Below are positions 1 to 9,618 of a DNA stretch of 23,614 nt, piece after piece (the stretch's first letter is position 1; each line of letters starts with the position of its first letter). The stretch comes from a virus. The notes below the pieces were generated by a model. That model was given only the letters and a program-made list of their open reading frames with translations. It had not been told where the DNA came from and did not search any database. A program made the translations under genes and the position numbers. The DNA is taken from the IMG/VR virus record IMGVR_UViG_3300028897_001092, positions 1 through 23,614 of that record. One strand, given 5' to 3'.

Positions 1-477
1 AAAGAAGGTGATATGTTTGAATTTGTTGATGGCGTCAGTGGTCAACCAAATATGCGTTATCTAACTTTCATTGGTCATGTTCCTTCCGATCAACCGGTAC
101 AATTTAGAGCGAAAGCAGATGCTGGTTCTGATGGGGCTGGAAATGTCGTTGTTAACATTTATCCAGCATTAATAAGTGCATCAGGAGCAAATCAAAATCT
201 TAATAATGCAATTGCCGCTGGGATGAAATGTCAGGTTATGGATAGTCATAGGGCTGGATTAGTGGTTGGCGGAAATGCGCTTTATTTAGCAATGCCGAGG
301 TTACCAAGCACAGATCCATTTCCATCGTCCAGTGAGTATGATAGTGAGACAGGCGTTTCAATGCGTTTAAATTATGGATCAATTTTTGGGACATCAAACC
401 AAGGATTTATTCACGCGGTTATTTGGGGTTCTACATTGGTTCCTAGTTATTCAATGCGTATTTTATTTCCATTATAA
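1..477 (+). CDS. P22-type major coat protein, C-terminal part (5' end outside window)
   Basis: The reading frame is open from the first base, so the ATG at 13 is probably internal and the gene starts upstream. The visible 158 residues run from 'KEGDMFEFVDGVSG' through beta-rich text with 'VVVNIYPALI', then 'NNAIAAGMKCQVMDSHRAGLVVGGNALYLAMPRLP'-type residues. This order (a 'gD.f...gV' strand, a sheet ending in 'I.P.I', then an 'N.a....A' and 'Alyla.p.Lp' segment) is the C-terminal pattern of P22 gp5-like coat proteins, which build the T=7 head. Its position just before gp4- and gp10-like genes supports this. The fold is inferred from the pattern; another HK97-fold capsid family cannot be excluded. 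Confidence 0.65.
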   Translation, partial: KEGDMFEFVDGVSGQPNMRYLTFIGHVPSDQPVQFRAKADAGSDGAGNVVVNIYPALISASGANQNLNNAIAAGMKCQVMDSHRAGLVVGGNALYLAMPRLPSTDPFPSSSEYDSETGVSMRLNYGSIFGTSNQGFIHAVIWGSTLVPSYSMRILFPL

Positions 478-505
478 AGCAATAATTTAATTTTGAGAGG
501 TTATT

Positions 506-1243
506 ATGTCAAATTTAGTTCAAGCAATAAATTTACCTAGTTTGTATGTCAATGGCATGCGGCTTACATGGACAGGTAACACAGCAATTTCTGTTGATGC
601 TGGACAAATTAGAAATAGAGAAAATAGTTTTGATATCACTTTTGATGCCGCTCGTACCATAGATGGCACAATTAATGGAGCAGGCGGTTTAGATACAGGA
701 ACATTAACGCTTAATACGTGGTATCGTGTTTTTGTTATATATCAAAAAACCGGCTATAGCTTACCAGATTTAATTATATCTAAATCTGATATTCCAACTT
801 TACCAAGTGGATATGATGATTATATTCGTATCGGTTGGCTAAGGACTAACGCTAGTTCGCAGTTTATTCACTTTTATCAAGGTGGAAACGGGAATGCTAA
901 GGTATATGAATGGAATTCCGCTATTAATGTTTTAACTGGCGGAAATGCTACATCCCACACCCTGATTGATTTAGACGGCGCAGTACCTCCATCTGATTTT
1001 ACGCATGTTGTTTTTAATGCTGCTATTACTCCAAATTCTGCCGGTAATACGATAGAAATAGCAAGAAGCACTACATCTACAGCCGGAGCTTTTTTGAGTG
1101 GTTCAGTAGCTGCTGTTAAACAAATAGGAGAATTGAGTGTTATTTGTGGGTATGTTACAGAAAAAGCAGGCGTAAATTATAAAGTATCAAATGCTTCTGA
1201 TAGTGCTTATGTAGATGTGCGTCAATTTATAGATTATATTTAA
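506..1243 (+). CDS. Phage virion protein, fibre/decoration-like
   Basis: This 245-residue protein has a good ribosome site (TGAGAGG shortly before the ATG). It has no transmembrane segment or signal peptide and is rich in Thr, Ser, Asn and aromatic residues, as in beta-structured fibre or decoration proteins. The segment at about residues 100-125 ('GYDDYIRIGWLRTNASSQF') resembles a motif that recurs in phage fibre-like proteins ('Y..yRRIGs.rtd.sg.i..F.q'). It lies between the coat gene and the gp4-like adaptor and its stop overlaps the next ATG by 1 nt (TAATG), so it belongs to the late virion operon. I cannot assign a precise role; head decoration or a small fibre are both possible. Confidence 0.5.
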   Translation: MSNLVQAINLPSLYVNGMRLTWTGNTAISVDAGQIRNRENSFDITFDAARTIDGTINGAGGLDTGTLTLNTWYRVFVIYQKTGYSLPDLIISKSDIPTLPSGYDDYIRIGWLRTNASSQFIHFYQGGNGNAKVYEWNSAINVLTGGNATSHTLIDLDGAVPPSDFTHVVFNAAITPNSAGNTIEIARSTTSTAGAFLSGSVAAVKQIGELSVICGYVTEKAGVNYKVSNASDSAYVDVRQFIDYI

Positions 1244-1953
1244 TGCCTTATTTAACAAGAGAATTGATAAGCGACGCTTACTATTTATCTAGAATAGTAG
1301 CCAGAAATTTGCAATCTGTCAGTGGGCAACAGCTTACTGATGGATTGCAATGGCTAAATGATATCTTGTTAGAAAAAACAATTGATGAACGACATATTCC
1401 TTATTACGAAGAATATCAATTTGATGCAGTTCCAGGTCAGGAAAAATATTTCATTGCAAATTTAATAACTGCCGAGACTTTAACTTTTAATATCGGTACA
1501 GTTAGATTTTCTATGAGGCCTATTAATAGTAATCAATATCATGGTTGCACAAGAACTGAGGAAATAGAATCTTTACCATATAGTTGGGCAATTAATAAAG
1601 TTAGAGGCGGCGCAGATATTTATTTATATTTTTCTCCAGATAAAGATTATCCATTAAAATTATGGGGTAAATTTAGTCTCAGCGAAGTTATATCACCAGA
1701 CCAAGATTTATTATTATCTTATGATAGATTTTATATTCATTATTTAGAATATGAATTAGCGCGGGAAATTTGCGATCATTATACAATTACAACACCGCCA
1801 AATGTCTTAAGAAAGTTAGAAATTTTAGAACAAAAAACGCTTGATGTTTCTCCTCAAGATTTATCAATGCAAAAACTTTCTTCTCTGCAAAGAGAAACCG
1901 GTATTAATTATGCTGATATTAATATTGGCAGGGGGTGGCGTCCTGGTGATTAG
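1243..1953 (+). CDS. gp4-like head-completion / tail-adaptor protein
   Basis: 236 residues. The N-terminus 'LISDAYYLSRIVARNLQSV' followed by 'GLQWLNDILLEKTID' is the helical start typical of P22 gp4-type accessory factors, which bind the portal and close the head for tail assembly. Later blocks 'VPGQEKYFIANLITAETL' and 'DRFYIHYLEYELAREICDHY' match the pattern I associate with this adaptor family in podoviruses. P22 gp4 is shorter (166 aa), so this is an enlarged relative. Its last codons overlap the start of the gp10-like gene by 8 nt, and gp4-gp10 adjacency is the expected P22 order. Soluble; no signal peptide. The role is inferred from order and pattern. Confidence 0.6.
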   Translation: MPYLTRELISDAYYLSRIVARNLQSVSGQQLTDGLQWLNDILLEKTIDERHIPYYEEYQFDAVPGQEKYFIANLITAETLTFNIGTVRFSMRPINSNQYHGCTRTEEIESLPYSWAINKVRGGADIYLYFSPDKDYPLKLWGKFSLSEVISPDQDLLLSYDRFYIHYLEYELAREICDHYTITTPPNVLRKLEILEQKTLDVSPQDLSMQKLSSLQRETGINYADINIGRGWRPGD

Positions 1954-3382
1954 ACCTCAATTAAATGTAACTCCAGTTCCTTTAAATATTGTAGGTTCTT
2001 CCGTATTTGGGCGGTATCCAAAAATATCTGCTGAAAAAACTTATAATATGATTATTTCTGACGGATGGCTTGTGCCTTATCCAGGATATAAAAAAGTTAT
2101 TGAACTTGAAACTAATGCGGTTGGTCGAGGGATTTTTGGCAGCACTAGATTAAATGGAATGATTACGGTTATTGATGAAAATGTATATTTAATTGATAAG
2201 AATTTAATAGCTAGAAGAGTAGGCTCTATAGAGACTTCTACTGGTGATGTATTTATTGCTGAAAATAATGCAAGTGAGATAGCGATTTGCGATAAGAAAG
2301 ATTTACATATTTATGATTATAAAAATGGTACTTTCGGGAAAGTAACTTTAAATTTTACCCCAGGATATATAACTTTTCACAAAGGTTATTTTATCGCTTC
2401 AGTTAGAGGTGAAATTGGCGTAATTGGTACAAAAATTCCAAAATGGAGATTATCTGCTTTAAATGATGGTAATTCATGGCCCGCCGCTGCTGAAAATGTC
2501 GGAGAATTTGAAACTAAAGCAGATAATGTTGTGGCTGTTATAGGCATTCCAGGCAAACAAAATCATATATTAGTTATTGGCAGCATCGTTTCTGAAGCAT
2601 GGACAGATACAGGTGCAGCTTTATTTCCTTACCAACAAAATAGTTCATACAACATTGATTATGGATGTGTAAATCCAAATACAATAGCTTTTAATGAGGA
2701 ATTTGTAGTATGGCTTGCAAAAAGTAATAAATCTGGAGCGGTTATTTTATTTAGTGATGGGGGAATTACACAAAAAATATCAACAGACGGTATTACTTTC
2801 CAGTTAGAACAAATTACAAATTATGATAATGCTTATGCTTATATGGCAACTATTGACGGGCATCCAATTTATCATCTTACTTTTCCGGAGGAAAATTTAA
2901 CTTTAATTTATGATTTCACTCTCCGGAAATTTTATCATCTTTGCGATAGATATATGAATTGTTATATAGCCAAACGTGTAACATATTTTAATAATAAATA
3001 TTATTTTGTTAGTTTTATTGACGGAAATTTATATGAATTGGGCAGTGAATATACTGCTTATGATGGGGAAGAAATCCCACGGATTAGGATAACAAAAACA
3101 TTTAGATTAAATAATTCCAAACCATATATTGCCAATAATTTAAATTTTATTATTGAACAGGGAGAGGATGCAGAAATTGCTAGAGTTGATATGTCATTAT
3201 CAAGAGATGGCGGAGTTACTTTTGGAAATATTATTGGATTAGATCAAAATCCATTGGGAGTAAGAAAGAATCGTTGGTCTCACTATAATTTAGGTTATGC
3301 AAATGAATTTACTGTTCAATTTAGATTTTGGGGACATGGAAGATTCGTTGCCTATGACGGAGTTATGGAGGCCTATCGATGA
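1946..3382 (+). CDS. gp10-like packaged-DNA stabilisation / tail needle-hub protein
   Basis: I start this gene at the GTG at 1946 (protein start 'VIRPQLNVTPVPLNIVG'), which overlaps the end of the upstream gene and has a GGGGG ribosome site. The longer frame back to 1841 only reads out-of-frame sequence of the preceding gene. From 1946 the product is 478 aa, close to P22 gp10 (472 aa). The N-terminal 'Y.PKISAEKTYNMIISDGWLVPYPGYKKV' pattern and the beta-rich body ('KWRLSALNDGNSW', 'WTDTG', 'GCVNPNTIAFNEEFVVWLAKS') fit gp10, which plugs the portal-gp4 channel after packaging. The stop overlaps the next ATG (ATGA). Confidence 0.75.
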   Translation: MIRPQLNVTPVPLNIVGSSVFGRYPKISAEKTYNMIISDGWLVPYPGYKKVIELETNAVGRGIFGSTRLNGMITVIDENVYLIDKNLIARRVGSIETSTGDVFIAENNASEIAICDKKDLHIYDYKNGTFGKVTLNFTPGYITFHKGYFIASVRGEIGVIGTKIPKWRLSALNDGNSWPAAAENVGEFETKADNVVAVIGIPGKQNHILVIGSIVSEAWTDTGAALFPYQQNSSYNIDYGCVNPNTIAFNEEFVVWLAKSNKSGAVILFSDGGITQKISTDGITFQLEQITNYDNAYAYMATIDGHPIYHLTFPEENLTLIYDFTLRKFYHLCDRYMNCYIAKRVTYFNNKYYFVSFIDGNLYELGSEYTAYDGEEIPRIRITKTFRLNNSKPYIANNLNFIIEQGEDAEIARVDMSLSRDGGVTFGNIIGLDQNPLGVRKNRWSHYNLGYANEFTVQFRFWGHGRFVAYDGVMEAYR

Positions 3383-3510
3383 ATATACCTAATTTTATAG
3401 ACGCACAGATGGTGGATAAAAACGGGACAGGTAATATTATTTATGATAAAACAACTAATCAATTAAAAGTAAATATTCACGGTACTTTTAAAGTGATACA
3501 AGTCGTTTAG
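3379..3510 (+). CDS. Small 43-aa protein between gp10 and ejection genes
   Basis: A 43-residue ORF whose ATG overlaps the TGA of the gp10-like gene (ATGA), with GGAG about 9 nt upstream; both suggest translational coupling. The product begins 'MNIPNFIDAQMVDKNGTG' and ends 'GTFKVIQVV'. It is soluble and mostly beta-prone ('NIIYDKTTNQLKVNIHG'), with a repeat-like feel as in tiny virion proteins. It fills an otherwise empty gap in a tightly packed operon. No family recognised. Confidence 0.55.
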   Translation: MNIPNFIDAQMVDKNGTGNIIYDKTTNQLKVNIHGTFKVIQVV

Positions 3511-3520
3511 TGAGGTTATT

Positions 3521-4315
3521 ATGACATATTTTCAGAGTCCTGAATTTCAGCAACAATTAGGAGCTGCAATTACTCCAACGGGAATGGGGGCAGAAGCTCC
3601 TACAGCTTGGGCGGCTCCTACTTTAGGTGGTATGGGTCCATTTGGTTGGGCCGGTATAGGTGCCGGATTGGGAGGTATATTAGGTGGATTATTTGGGGGA
3701 AGAGGTCCAAGTCCTGAACAAGCAGCTAGTCCTTATTTCCAGCAAGCGTTGCAGCAAATGTATGGAATCCAACGGCAATTACCAGGGTATTTTCAGCCAT
3801 ATATGCAAGCTGGACAATGGGCTATGCCAAGATTGGAGCAACAATATGCTGGGCTAGTTCAAGATCCGTCAGCAGTAATGGGAAAAATTGGTGCAGGTTT
3901 TAGGGAATCTCCTGGATATCAATTCCAATTGCAGCAGGCATTACAAGCAGCTAATAGGGCTGCTGCTGCTGGTGGAATGGCGGGTAGCCCGGCAGAACAA
4001 CAAGCAATGGCTGGGACAGCCAGAGGATTAGCCGCCCAAGATTATCAGAATTATTTAGCTAGAGCTTTGGGTTTATATCAAACTGGATTAACCGGTATGG
4101 GCAGATTAGGTCAAATGGGATTAGCTGGGGCTGGAGGATTAGCTCAAGGTATGGTTGGAACTGGCGCTGATATAGCTAATATATTTGGCGCCCAAGCTCA
4201 ATTAGCAGCAGCCCAGGCTGAAGCTCAACAGCAACAAAGCGCTCAAGAAGCTGCTGGAATTGGCAGTATTATAGGTGGCATAGGGGGCGCAGTATTACCA
4301 TTTATTAAATTATAG
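3521..4315 (+). CDS. DNA ejection/injection protein (gp7-like position)
   Basis: 264 residues, dominated by Ala, Gly and Gln. There is a Gly-rich hydrophobic stretch at about residues 40-62 ('GWAGIGAGLGGILGGLFGG'), a helical middle with 'ESPGYQFQLQQALQAANRAA' and 'AAQDYQNYLARALGLYQTG', a long Gln/Ala coil and a second hydrophobic tail ('IGSIIGGIGGAVLPFIKL'). The 'sPGYqfql.qal.a.nRaAAa.G' signature recurs in phage DNA-transfer/ejection proteins. It is the first of three proteins in the slot of P22 gp7/gp20/gp16, which leave the capsid and form the conduit across the envelope. A TGAGG ribosome site precedes the ATG. Confidence 0.6.
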   Translation: MTYFQSPEFQQQLGAAITPTGMGAEAPTAWAAPTLGGMGPFGWAGIGAGLGGILGGLFGGRGPSPEQAASPYFQQALQQMYGIQRQLPGYFQPYMQAGQWAMPRLEQQYAGLVQDPSAVMGKIGAGFRESPGYQFQLQQALQAANRAAAAGGMAGSPAEQQAMAGTARGLAAQDYQNYLARALGLYQTGLTGMGRLGQMGLAGAGGLAQGMVGTGADIANIFGAQAQLAAAQAEAQQQQSAQEAAGIGSIIGGIGGAVLPFIKL

Positions 4316-4324
4316 GGTTTTAAT

Positions 4325-5827
4325 ATGACAGTAAGATTTCCAAGTTTTGCATTTGCAGCCCAGGCTCCTGATATATTTAGGGCGCCAACCGAAGCAGTTG
4401 GTATGCTTGGCGATATACAGAGAATTAGGGAAGCCGCAATCAAAGGGCAATATTTAGGACCACTTTTACAACAACAGTTACAACAGGAACAATTAAAAAC
4501 ACAAACTGCTCAAGTCGTGGCTCCATATGCTGGACCAGAAGAACAAGCTAAATTAGCACAAATGCAAGCTACGCCTGCATTAACAAGAGCTCAGACACAA
4601 CAGGCTTTAGCTAACGCCAAAAAGCTTTCAGATCAAATATATAAAGACCCAACTATTTCAAGATTAACTGAATTAACTAAAGCATTAAAACGCCATGATA
4701 TATCTCAAAATATTTTACAGGCATCTGGATTGGGAGGTTTGATTCCAGCACAACAGCAGGCAGCCCAACAAGTTACTCCTCCAGTTGCTGCGCCTATAGT
4801 ACAACAACCAGTAGCACAACAACCAACTCCTATAGATTATTTTCATCAAGCTATTCAGAGGGGACTTAATATGCAGCAGCTTCAATTACCGACTGCTCAG
4901 CCTCAAATTACTCCACAAGTTTCTGCTACACCAGTAGCTCCGACTGCACAACAACAACCGCCTGTAAGAACTATTCCGTCCCCACAATTACTTGGGAAAC
5001 AAATAGCATCTCAGCCAATAGATGAAGGTTATATGCCTGGTAAAGAATCCACACAATCAGATATATCAAACTTTTTACTTACTGGCCAGATGATGACTCC
5101 AGCTACGGTAGCAGCATTAAAAGCTTCTTCTGCTGCAACAGCTAAAGCGGCCAGCATGGCATTGGCTGGTGAAAAAAAAATAGCTTCTGCAGGCGCTGAT
5201 AATGCAAACAATTCTTTGGATCAAATAGATGATTTGGAGTCAGCATACAAAAATGCTTATAAAAAATATGAAACAGGGATCGAATCGTTTAATCCAGCAA
5301 ATGCTTTTAGAATGCTTAGAACGTCTTCTGTTATGGGATTTAATAGAATGCAAAATTATGCAGCATCCTTGGATCCAAATTTATCGAATGCATTAAGAGC
5401 ACAGCGTGCATTGGCTTTAGAAGCAATTAAACAAGTTCATCTTGGGAGAATGACATATCAAGAGTTTCAATATATTCAAAGTGTATTACCAACTTTTGGA
5501 ATGAATCCACAAGCATTTATGCATAGTTTAAATTTACTTAGAGTTAGGAATGAAAGAAATATTCAATATAATAAATTTATTGTAGCTGCTAATGCCAGAG
5601 GAATAACAGATGTTTCTACAATTAAAGCATTGTGGAGTGATTTTATACATGATAATAGGGTAATAAACGTACAAACAGGTGAAATTAATAAGACAAATAT
5701 AGACAATTGGCAAAAATATTTATCTAAAGATGCTGTTCAAAATGTTTTAAGAGGTAAAAGTGCTATTGGCGGAAAAAATTTAAGTCAGTATTCAAGTGAA
5801 CAATTAATGAGTATCGCGCGTGGTTAA
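4325..5827 (+). CDS. Internal virion / ejection protein, Gln-Pro-rich (gp20-like position)
   Basis: 500 residues. Residues about 35-110 form a long Gln/Glu/Ala helix ('GPLLQQQLQQEQLKTQTAQ'). Residues 140-240 are low-complexity Gln/Pro/Ala ('PVAAPIVQQPVAQQPTP'). The C-terminal 250 residues look folded and helical ('RMQNYAASLDPNLSNALRA', 'LEAIKQVHLGRMTYQEFQ'). No signal peptide or clear membrane span. Position between two hydrophobic Gly-rich proteins after gp10 suggests the second ejection protein. Assignment rests on order and composition. Confidence 0.5.
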   Translation: MTVRFPSFAFAAQAPDIFRAPTEAVGMLGDIQRIREAAIKGQYLGPLLQQQLQQEQLKTQTAQVVAPYAGPEEQAKLAQMQATPALTRAQTQQALANAKKLSDQIYKDPTISRLTELTKALKRHDISQNILQASGLGGLIPAQQQAAQQVTPPVAAPIVQQPVAQQPTPIDYFHQAIQRGLNMQQLQLPTAQPQITPQVSATPVAPTAQQQPPVRTIPSPQLLGKQIASQPIDEGYMPGKESTQSDISNFLLTGQMMTPATVAALKASSAATAKAASMALAGEKKIASAGADNANNSLDQIDDLESAYKNAYKKYETGIESFNPANAFRMLRTSSVMGFNRMQNYAASLDPNLSNALRAQRALALEAIKQVHLGRMTYQEFQYIQSVLPTFGMNPQAFMHSLNLLRVRNERNIQYNKFIVAANARGITDVSTIKALWSDFIHDNRVINVQTGEINKTNIDNWQKYLSKDAVQNVLRGKSAIGGKNLSQYSSEQLMSIARG

Positions 5828-5829
5828 TT

Positions 5830-7281
5830 ATGCAAAATAATAATTTACAAATAACTCCAGATGAGGCAAGGGCAGAATTGGCAAGGCGTGGAATAAATGT
5901 TGATGCGATTAAAGACGCTTATATTCCAGCAACTACGACTGCTACTACTAAACCAACATTGCTTCATTCTATAGTACAATCTCCGTATGTTCAATATATT
6001 CTTGGATCTCAGTACGGGACTGTTTCTCCATTTATTAGAGAGCCGCAATATGGAGGTGGTGCTGCATTTGAAGCGGGAAAACCCCTTGGCGGAGCATTGA
6101 GTATTTTGGGGTTGACAGCTCTTGGCATGGGAGCTGGTGCTTCTCCTGCGGTAGCAAATATATTAGCGCCTACTTTATATGGAGGTTTAACAGGAGGTAC
6201 ACACGGCGCATTAATTGGAGCATCTGCAGGACTGCTTGGGGAGGGTATAGCTGGGATGCCAGGTGCAGGAGCAGCTATAGAAGCAACAAAATTTATACGA
6301 CCTAAAGCTGTTGTAAATGCTATACAGGAAGCTTTAAGTCCAGAAAAAATAAAACAAAAAATTCAAGAAGGAAGCGCCATGTATGATGATGTTTTTGGGC
6401 GAAAAATTGAAAGTAAAGATTTATATCATAAAGATTTTACATCAATACCATCAAAAATAACTGACTTGGGTTTTAATACATATCGTGATTTAGATAAAAC
6501 AGAAATGAAACGTGCATTTAGTGGCTCGACAAAAGTAATGGCTGATAATTTTGATGATAATCCTACTATAATGAATGCGCATAAATTACAAAGTTCATTA
6601 CAGGATAGAATATCAAAGTTAACTGAAATGAAAATAAGAAATGCTGGATTACCATCTAAAGAAAATACTGAATTATATTCAAATATGCTCGCCAGACAAT
6701 TATTAAAAAATGATATGCAAAATTCTTTAGCTTCAATCAATCCAGAGTTAGCCAGTAAATATAATCAGGCTTCTTTAAATTGGGCAACAGAAGTAGAACC
6801 ATATAAAACAGCAGCTTTGATTAATAAAAATATTATTGGGAAAAAAACTCCAGAAAGAGTTTTATCTAATTATGAGAAATATGTTACAAAAAAAACTCCT
6901 ATAACTGAAGATTTGTCTTTAAATGCAATTGTCAATAAAGACCCTGATGAAATAGCTGCTGGAATTTTGCCTAATGAAATAGTGGGTAGACTTAATTCTT
7001 TGAGCAGATCATTAAGAAACAGAAATTTATTGCAATCAGGTTTAGCTGGCGCAGCAGGATATACACTTGGAGGAGGTCATTTAATTGGCGATATATCATC
7101 GGCTATTGTTGGAGGAACTGCTCCTAAATTTTTAAGACTTTTAGCGCAAAGGTATCGGCCAAGTATATTTGAGACGGCAATACAAAGGACACGGACTCCT
7201 TTATTATCTCCTATAGCAAGACAAGAGATGCGCAGAATGTTAGCGAGATTGATTTTACCTTATTTAACAGGTGGCCAATAA
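5830..7281 (+). CDS. Ejection protein with Gly-rich hydrophobic segments (gp16-like position)
   Basis: 483 residues, starting 2 nt after the previous stop. The N-terminus has a short helix ('TPDEARAELARRGIN') often seen at the start of phage internal virion proteins. Residues about 75-145 are Gly/Ala-rich and hydrophobic ('GGALSILGLTALGMGAGAS'), and a second hydrophobic patch lies near residues 400-425 ('SGLAGAAGYTLGGGHLIGD'). The middle is helical and charged. This profile fits an ejection protein that inserts into the cell envelope during DNA delivery. No lytic transglycosylase motif seen. The stop shares one base with the next ATG (TAATG). Confidence 0.5.
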   Translation: MQNNNLQITPDEARAELARRGINVDAIKDAYIPATTTATTKPTLLHSIVQSPYVQYILGSQYGTVSPFIREPQYGGGAAFEAGKPLGGALSILGLTALGMGAGASPAVANILAPTLYGGLTGGTHGALIGASAGLLGEGIAGMPGAGAAIEATKFIRPKAVVNAIQEALSPEKIKQKIQEGSAMYDDVFGRKIESKDLYHKDFTSIPSKITDLGFNTYRDLDKTEMKRAFSGSTKVMADNFDDNPTIMNAHKLQSSLQDRISKLTEMKIRNAGLPSKENTELYSNMLARQLLKNDMQNSLASINPELASKYNQASLNWATEVEPYKTAALINKNIIGKKTPERVLSNYEKYVTKKTPITEDLSLNAIVNKDPDEIAAGILPNEIVGRLNSLSRSLRNRNLLQSGLAGAAGYTLGGGHLIGDISSAIVGGTAPKFLRLLAQRYRPSIFETAIQRTRTPLLSPIARQEMRRMLARLILPYLTGGQ

Positions 7282-9266
7282 TGGGACTAGATACAAGATA
7301 TATACCGATTAAATATTTACAAGAATTATTTAGAGATAAAGATACTGGTTTACCATTATCTGCCGGTAAAGTTTATTTTTATAAAGATCAGGCACGAACT
7401 ATTTTAAAACCAGTTTATCAATTAACTGGTTCACCTCCTAATTATACTTATGCAGCACTGCCTAATCCTTTAACTTTAAGTGCAGCAGGGACTTTTCAGG
7501 ATGGTAGCGGAAATGATATTGCTGTTTACTATTTTCCTTATGATTCTAGCGGGAATTTAGAATTATATTATGTAAAAGTAGAAAGTGCTGGAGCTGTTTT
7601 ACAATTTACCAGAGAAGGACAACCAAATTTAAAAGCAAAGGAAGATGACACAGTCGATGTAAAAAATAATGTTCCCAACGGGCAATTCTTAACGCATAAC
7701 GACATAAAAGAAACTCCGTCACGAGATGCAGGAGAAATTACACAGGCTATTACAGATATAGCCCCAGGCGGTTGGACATTTGAAAGACCTGGAACTAGTA
7801 CTGCAAAAGATTATATAACTTTTGAAAGATTCGCCTCTCCAGTTGATATTCCAAGTAGCCATCCTAGATATGCGGCCAGAGTAAAAACAACTGTTGCAGA
7901 TGCAGATGATACATATAAAGGCCTAAGATTAAAGTATCGGGATGTAAATAAATTCGCTTCTGATACAGAAGAATATACTTTTTCATTTTCAGGCAAAAGT
8001 AATATTTCCAGTGATTTAACTATTCCTATTAATTTAATTAAAAACTATGGAAGCGGAGGCAGCGCTACTAATACAACATTATTACAATCAATAACCCTAA
8101 CTCCAACTTATCAAGTTTTTAATATAACTTTTATTTTTGGCAAAAATACCAGCAAAACAATCGGGGCTAATAATGATGATTTTTTACAATTAGAATTAGG
8201 ATTACCAACAAGTTATTCTTACGACATTTCAGTTACAAATTTTGCGCTGCCTAAAGGTGATATAGATATAAGTTTATATCCAATAGCGACAAGCGCTCAA
8301 TCATTATATAGAAGTTTAGCTGGCTGGTTACCAATTCCAGATTATGAAGGAGCCAATTTGTATCTACCAGTTATATTAGGACCAAAAGGGTTAGAATATG
8401 ATGATAGCCAAATAGGTAAAATATTTTCTACCAGTTTAGAATTACCTGCAAAAGGAGAATTATTATTAAACGGCGCTAATTATGATGTAGCTGAATATTC
8501 TTCAGAAGGAATACCATATCGTCGATTATATGAAAAATGGAAAGATATATATGGATTATCTAAATTTGGCGCATCTACTTATTTTGCAAATATTATAGAT
8601 CCTGGGTTAAATCCTAATGATTTTAGAATATATAATCGTTTAAATGGAAATGTTACAGATACTGCAGATGGAACTCCGGCAACGGGTTTTACTTTTGTTA
8701 AAGATCAGGATGGTAGTCCTACACAACCTGAGATAACAACTATATCAACAGTTGCTGGTTCTTCTATTCCGGCTGGTGCTAATTTTACTTTTCATGTTCC
8801 AGCTGGCCCAGATACAGATTGGTATGTTTGGTATAAAGTAAATGGCTCAGGAACTGACCCGGCTATAAGTGGTTATCGTGGTATTTTGGTAGAAATTTTA
8901 TCGACAGATACAAATGAGACAGTAAGAAATAAAACCATGCTCGCAATAAATGCTACTAATTTCCATGTTCCGCATTGGAATGGTTATTTCTTTCGATTTT
9001 GGGATAATGGACATGGTATTGATCCAGATGCTAGTAGTAGAACAGCTCGAGGAGATGGAATTACCGGAGATGCAATTGGTACTTATCAACAAGATGAATT
9101 TAAATTTCATGGGCATAATATAACGGTTAATCTTTCAAGTTATTCTGCTCCAGTTGGCGGAACTAGCGCCTTATGGGATGGTTTTGATGCAGGTTCTACA
9201 AGTGGAAGTGGCGGTAATGAAACACGCCCTAAAAATGTTTATCTAAATTATGTAGTTAAATACTGA
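7281..9266 (+). CDS. Tail fibre/spike with head-binding-like N-terminus and tail-collar C-terminus
   Basis: 661 residues. Residues about 15-115 ('GLPLSAGKVYFYKDQARTIL', 'NPLTLSAAGTFQDGSGND', 'LYYVKVESAGA') resemble the N-terminal virion-attachment domain of short-tail-phage fibres and spikes, where parameters such as 'P..l..aG.f' are laid out in this order. The middle is a beta-rich carbohydrate-module-like region (about 130-330). The last 60 residues contain 'DEFKFHGHNITV' and 'GGNETRPKNVYLNYVVKY', the signature of phage tail-collar fibre ends. Likely a receptor-binding fibre attached to the tail. The receptor is unknown. Confidence 0.7.
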   Translation: MGLDTRYIPIKYLQELFRDKDTGLPLSAGKVYFYKDQARTILKPVYQLTGSPPNYTYAALPNPLTLSAAGTFQDGSGNDIAVYYFPYDSSGNLELYYVKVESAGAVLQFTREGQPNLKAKEDDTVDVKNNVPNGQFLTHNDIKETPSRDAGEITQAITDIAPGGWTFERPGTSTAKDYITFERFASPVDIPSSHPRYAARVKTTVADADDTYKGLRLKYRDVNKFASDTEEYTFSFSGKSNISSDLTIPINLIKNYGSGGSATNTTLLQSITLTPTYQVFNITFIFGKNTSKTIGANNDDFLQLELGLPTSYSYDISVTNFALPKGDIDISLYPIATSAQSLYRSLAGWLPIPDYEGANLYLPVILGPKGLEYDDSQIGKIFSTSLELPAKGELLLNGANYDVAEYSSEGIPYRRLYEKWKDIYGLSKFGASTYFANIIDPGLNPNDFRIYNRLNGNVTDTADGTPATGFTFVKDQDGSPTQPEITTISTVAGSSIPAGANFTFHVPAGPDTDWYVWYKVNGSGTDPAISGYRGILVEILSTDTNETVRNKTMLAINATNFHVPHWNGYFFRFWDNGHGIDPDASSRTARGDGITGDAIGTYQQDEFKFHGHNITVNLSSYSAPVGGTSALWDGFDAGSTSGSGGNETRPKNVYLNYVVKY

Positions 9267-9276
9267 GGTAATTATT

Positions 9277-9618
9277 ATGAGTACTAAATTTCAATTAACA
9301 AGAGATATTAATGGTTATAATGGCTTTGGATTAAAATTTGCTGATGATAAATATAGCACAACTTTAGCATCTTCGGTCGCTCAAAGTTTAGTAATCCCGT
9401 CTAATTTTGCAAAATGGATAGCTATATTTTCATTTGCTCCTGGGACTGAAGTTTGGGTGGCAAATAATGCAGCGGCGACAATTCCTGGCGGTGCATTTGC
9501 GGCAACTAATTCAGAATTAAACCCAGTGGGGAGAGAAGTAGCTGGTGGAGATATATTAAGTTTTATTACTCCAAATACTCAAGCAGAAGTGAGCGTGACT
9601 TTATATGCCCTACAATAA
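9277..9618 (+). CDS. Small virion-associated protein, beta-rich
   Basis: 113 residues after a TGAGG ribosome site, 10 nt from the fibre stop. It has evenly spaced beta strands ('SLVIPSNFAKWIAIFSFAPG', 'EVWVANNAAATIPGG', 'VSVTLYALQ') and no membrane span. This type (a single compact beta sandwich encoded beside fibre genes) is common in tailed phages and may be a fibre-associated or head-surface protein. Its 3' end overlaps the next ORF by 14 nt. Function not known. Confidence 0.5.
   Translation: MSTKFQLTRDINGYNGFGLKFADDKYSTTLASSVAQSLVIPSNFAKWIAIFSFAPGTEVWVANNAAATIPGGAFAATNSELNPVGREVAGGDILSFITPNTQAEVSVTLYALQ

Noticed and set aside
1841-1945. Longer N-terminus for the gp10-like protein
   Set aside because: This part only re-reads the preceding adaptor gene in another frame; the GTG at 1946 gives the family length.
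4243-4443. Minus-strand ORFs inside the virion genes (4243-4443, 5029-5211, 5845-6048, 6426-6740, 7811-7996, 8898-9116, 12869-13075)
   Set aside because: All lie opposite well-supported virion genes, lack ribosome sites and have no family-like patterns.
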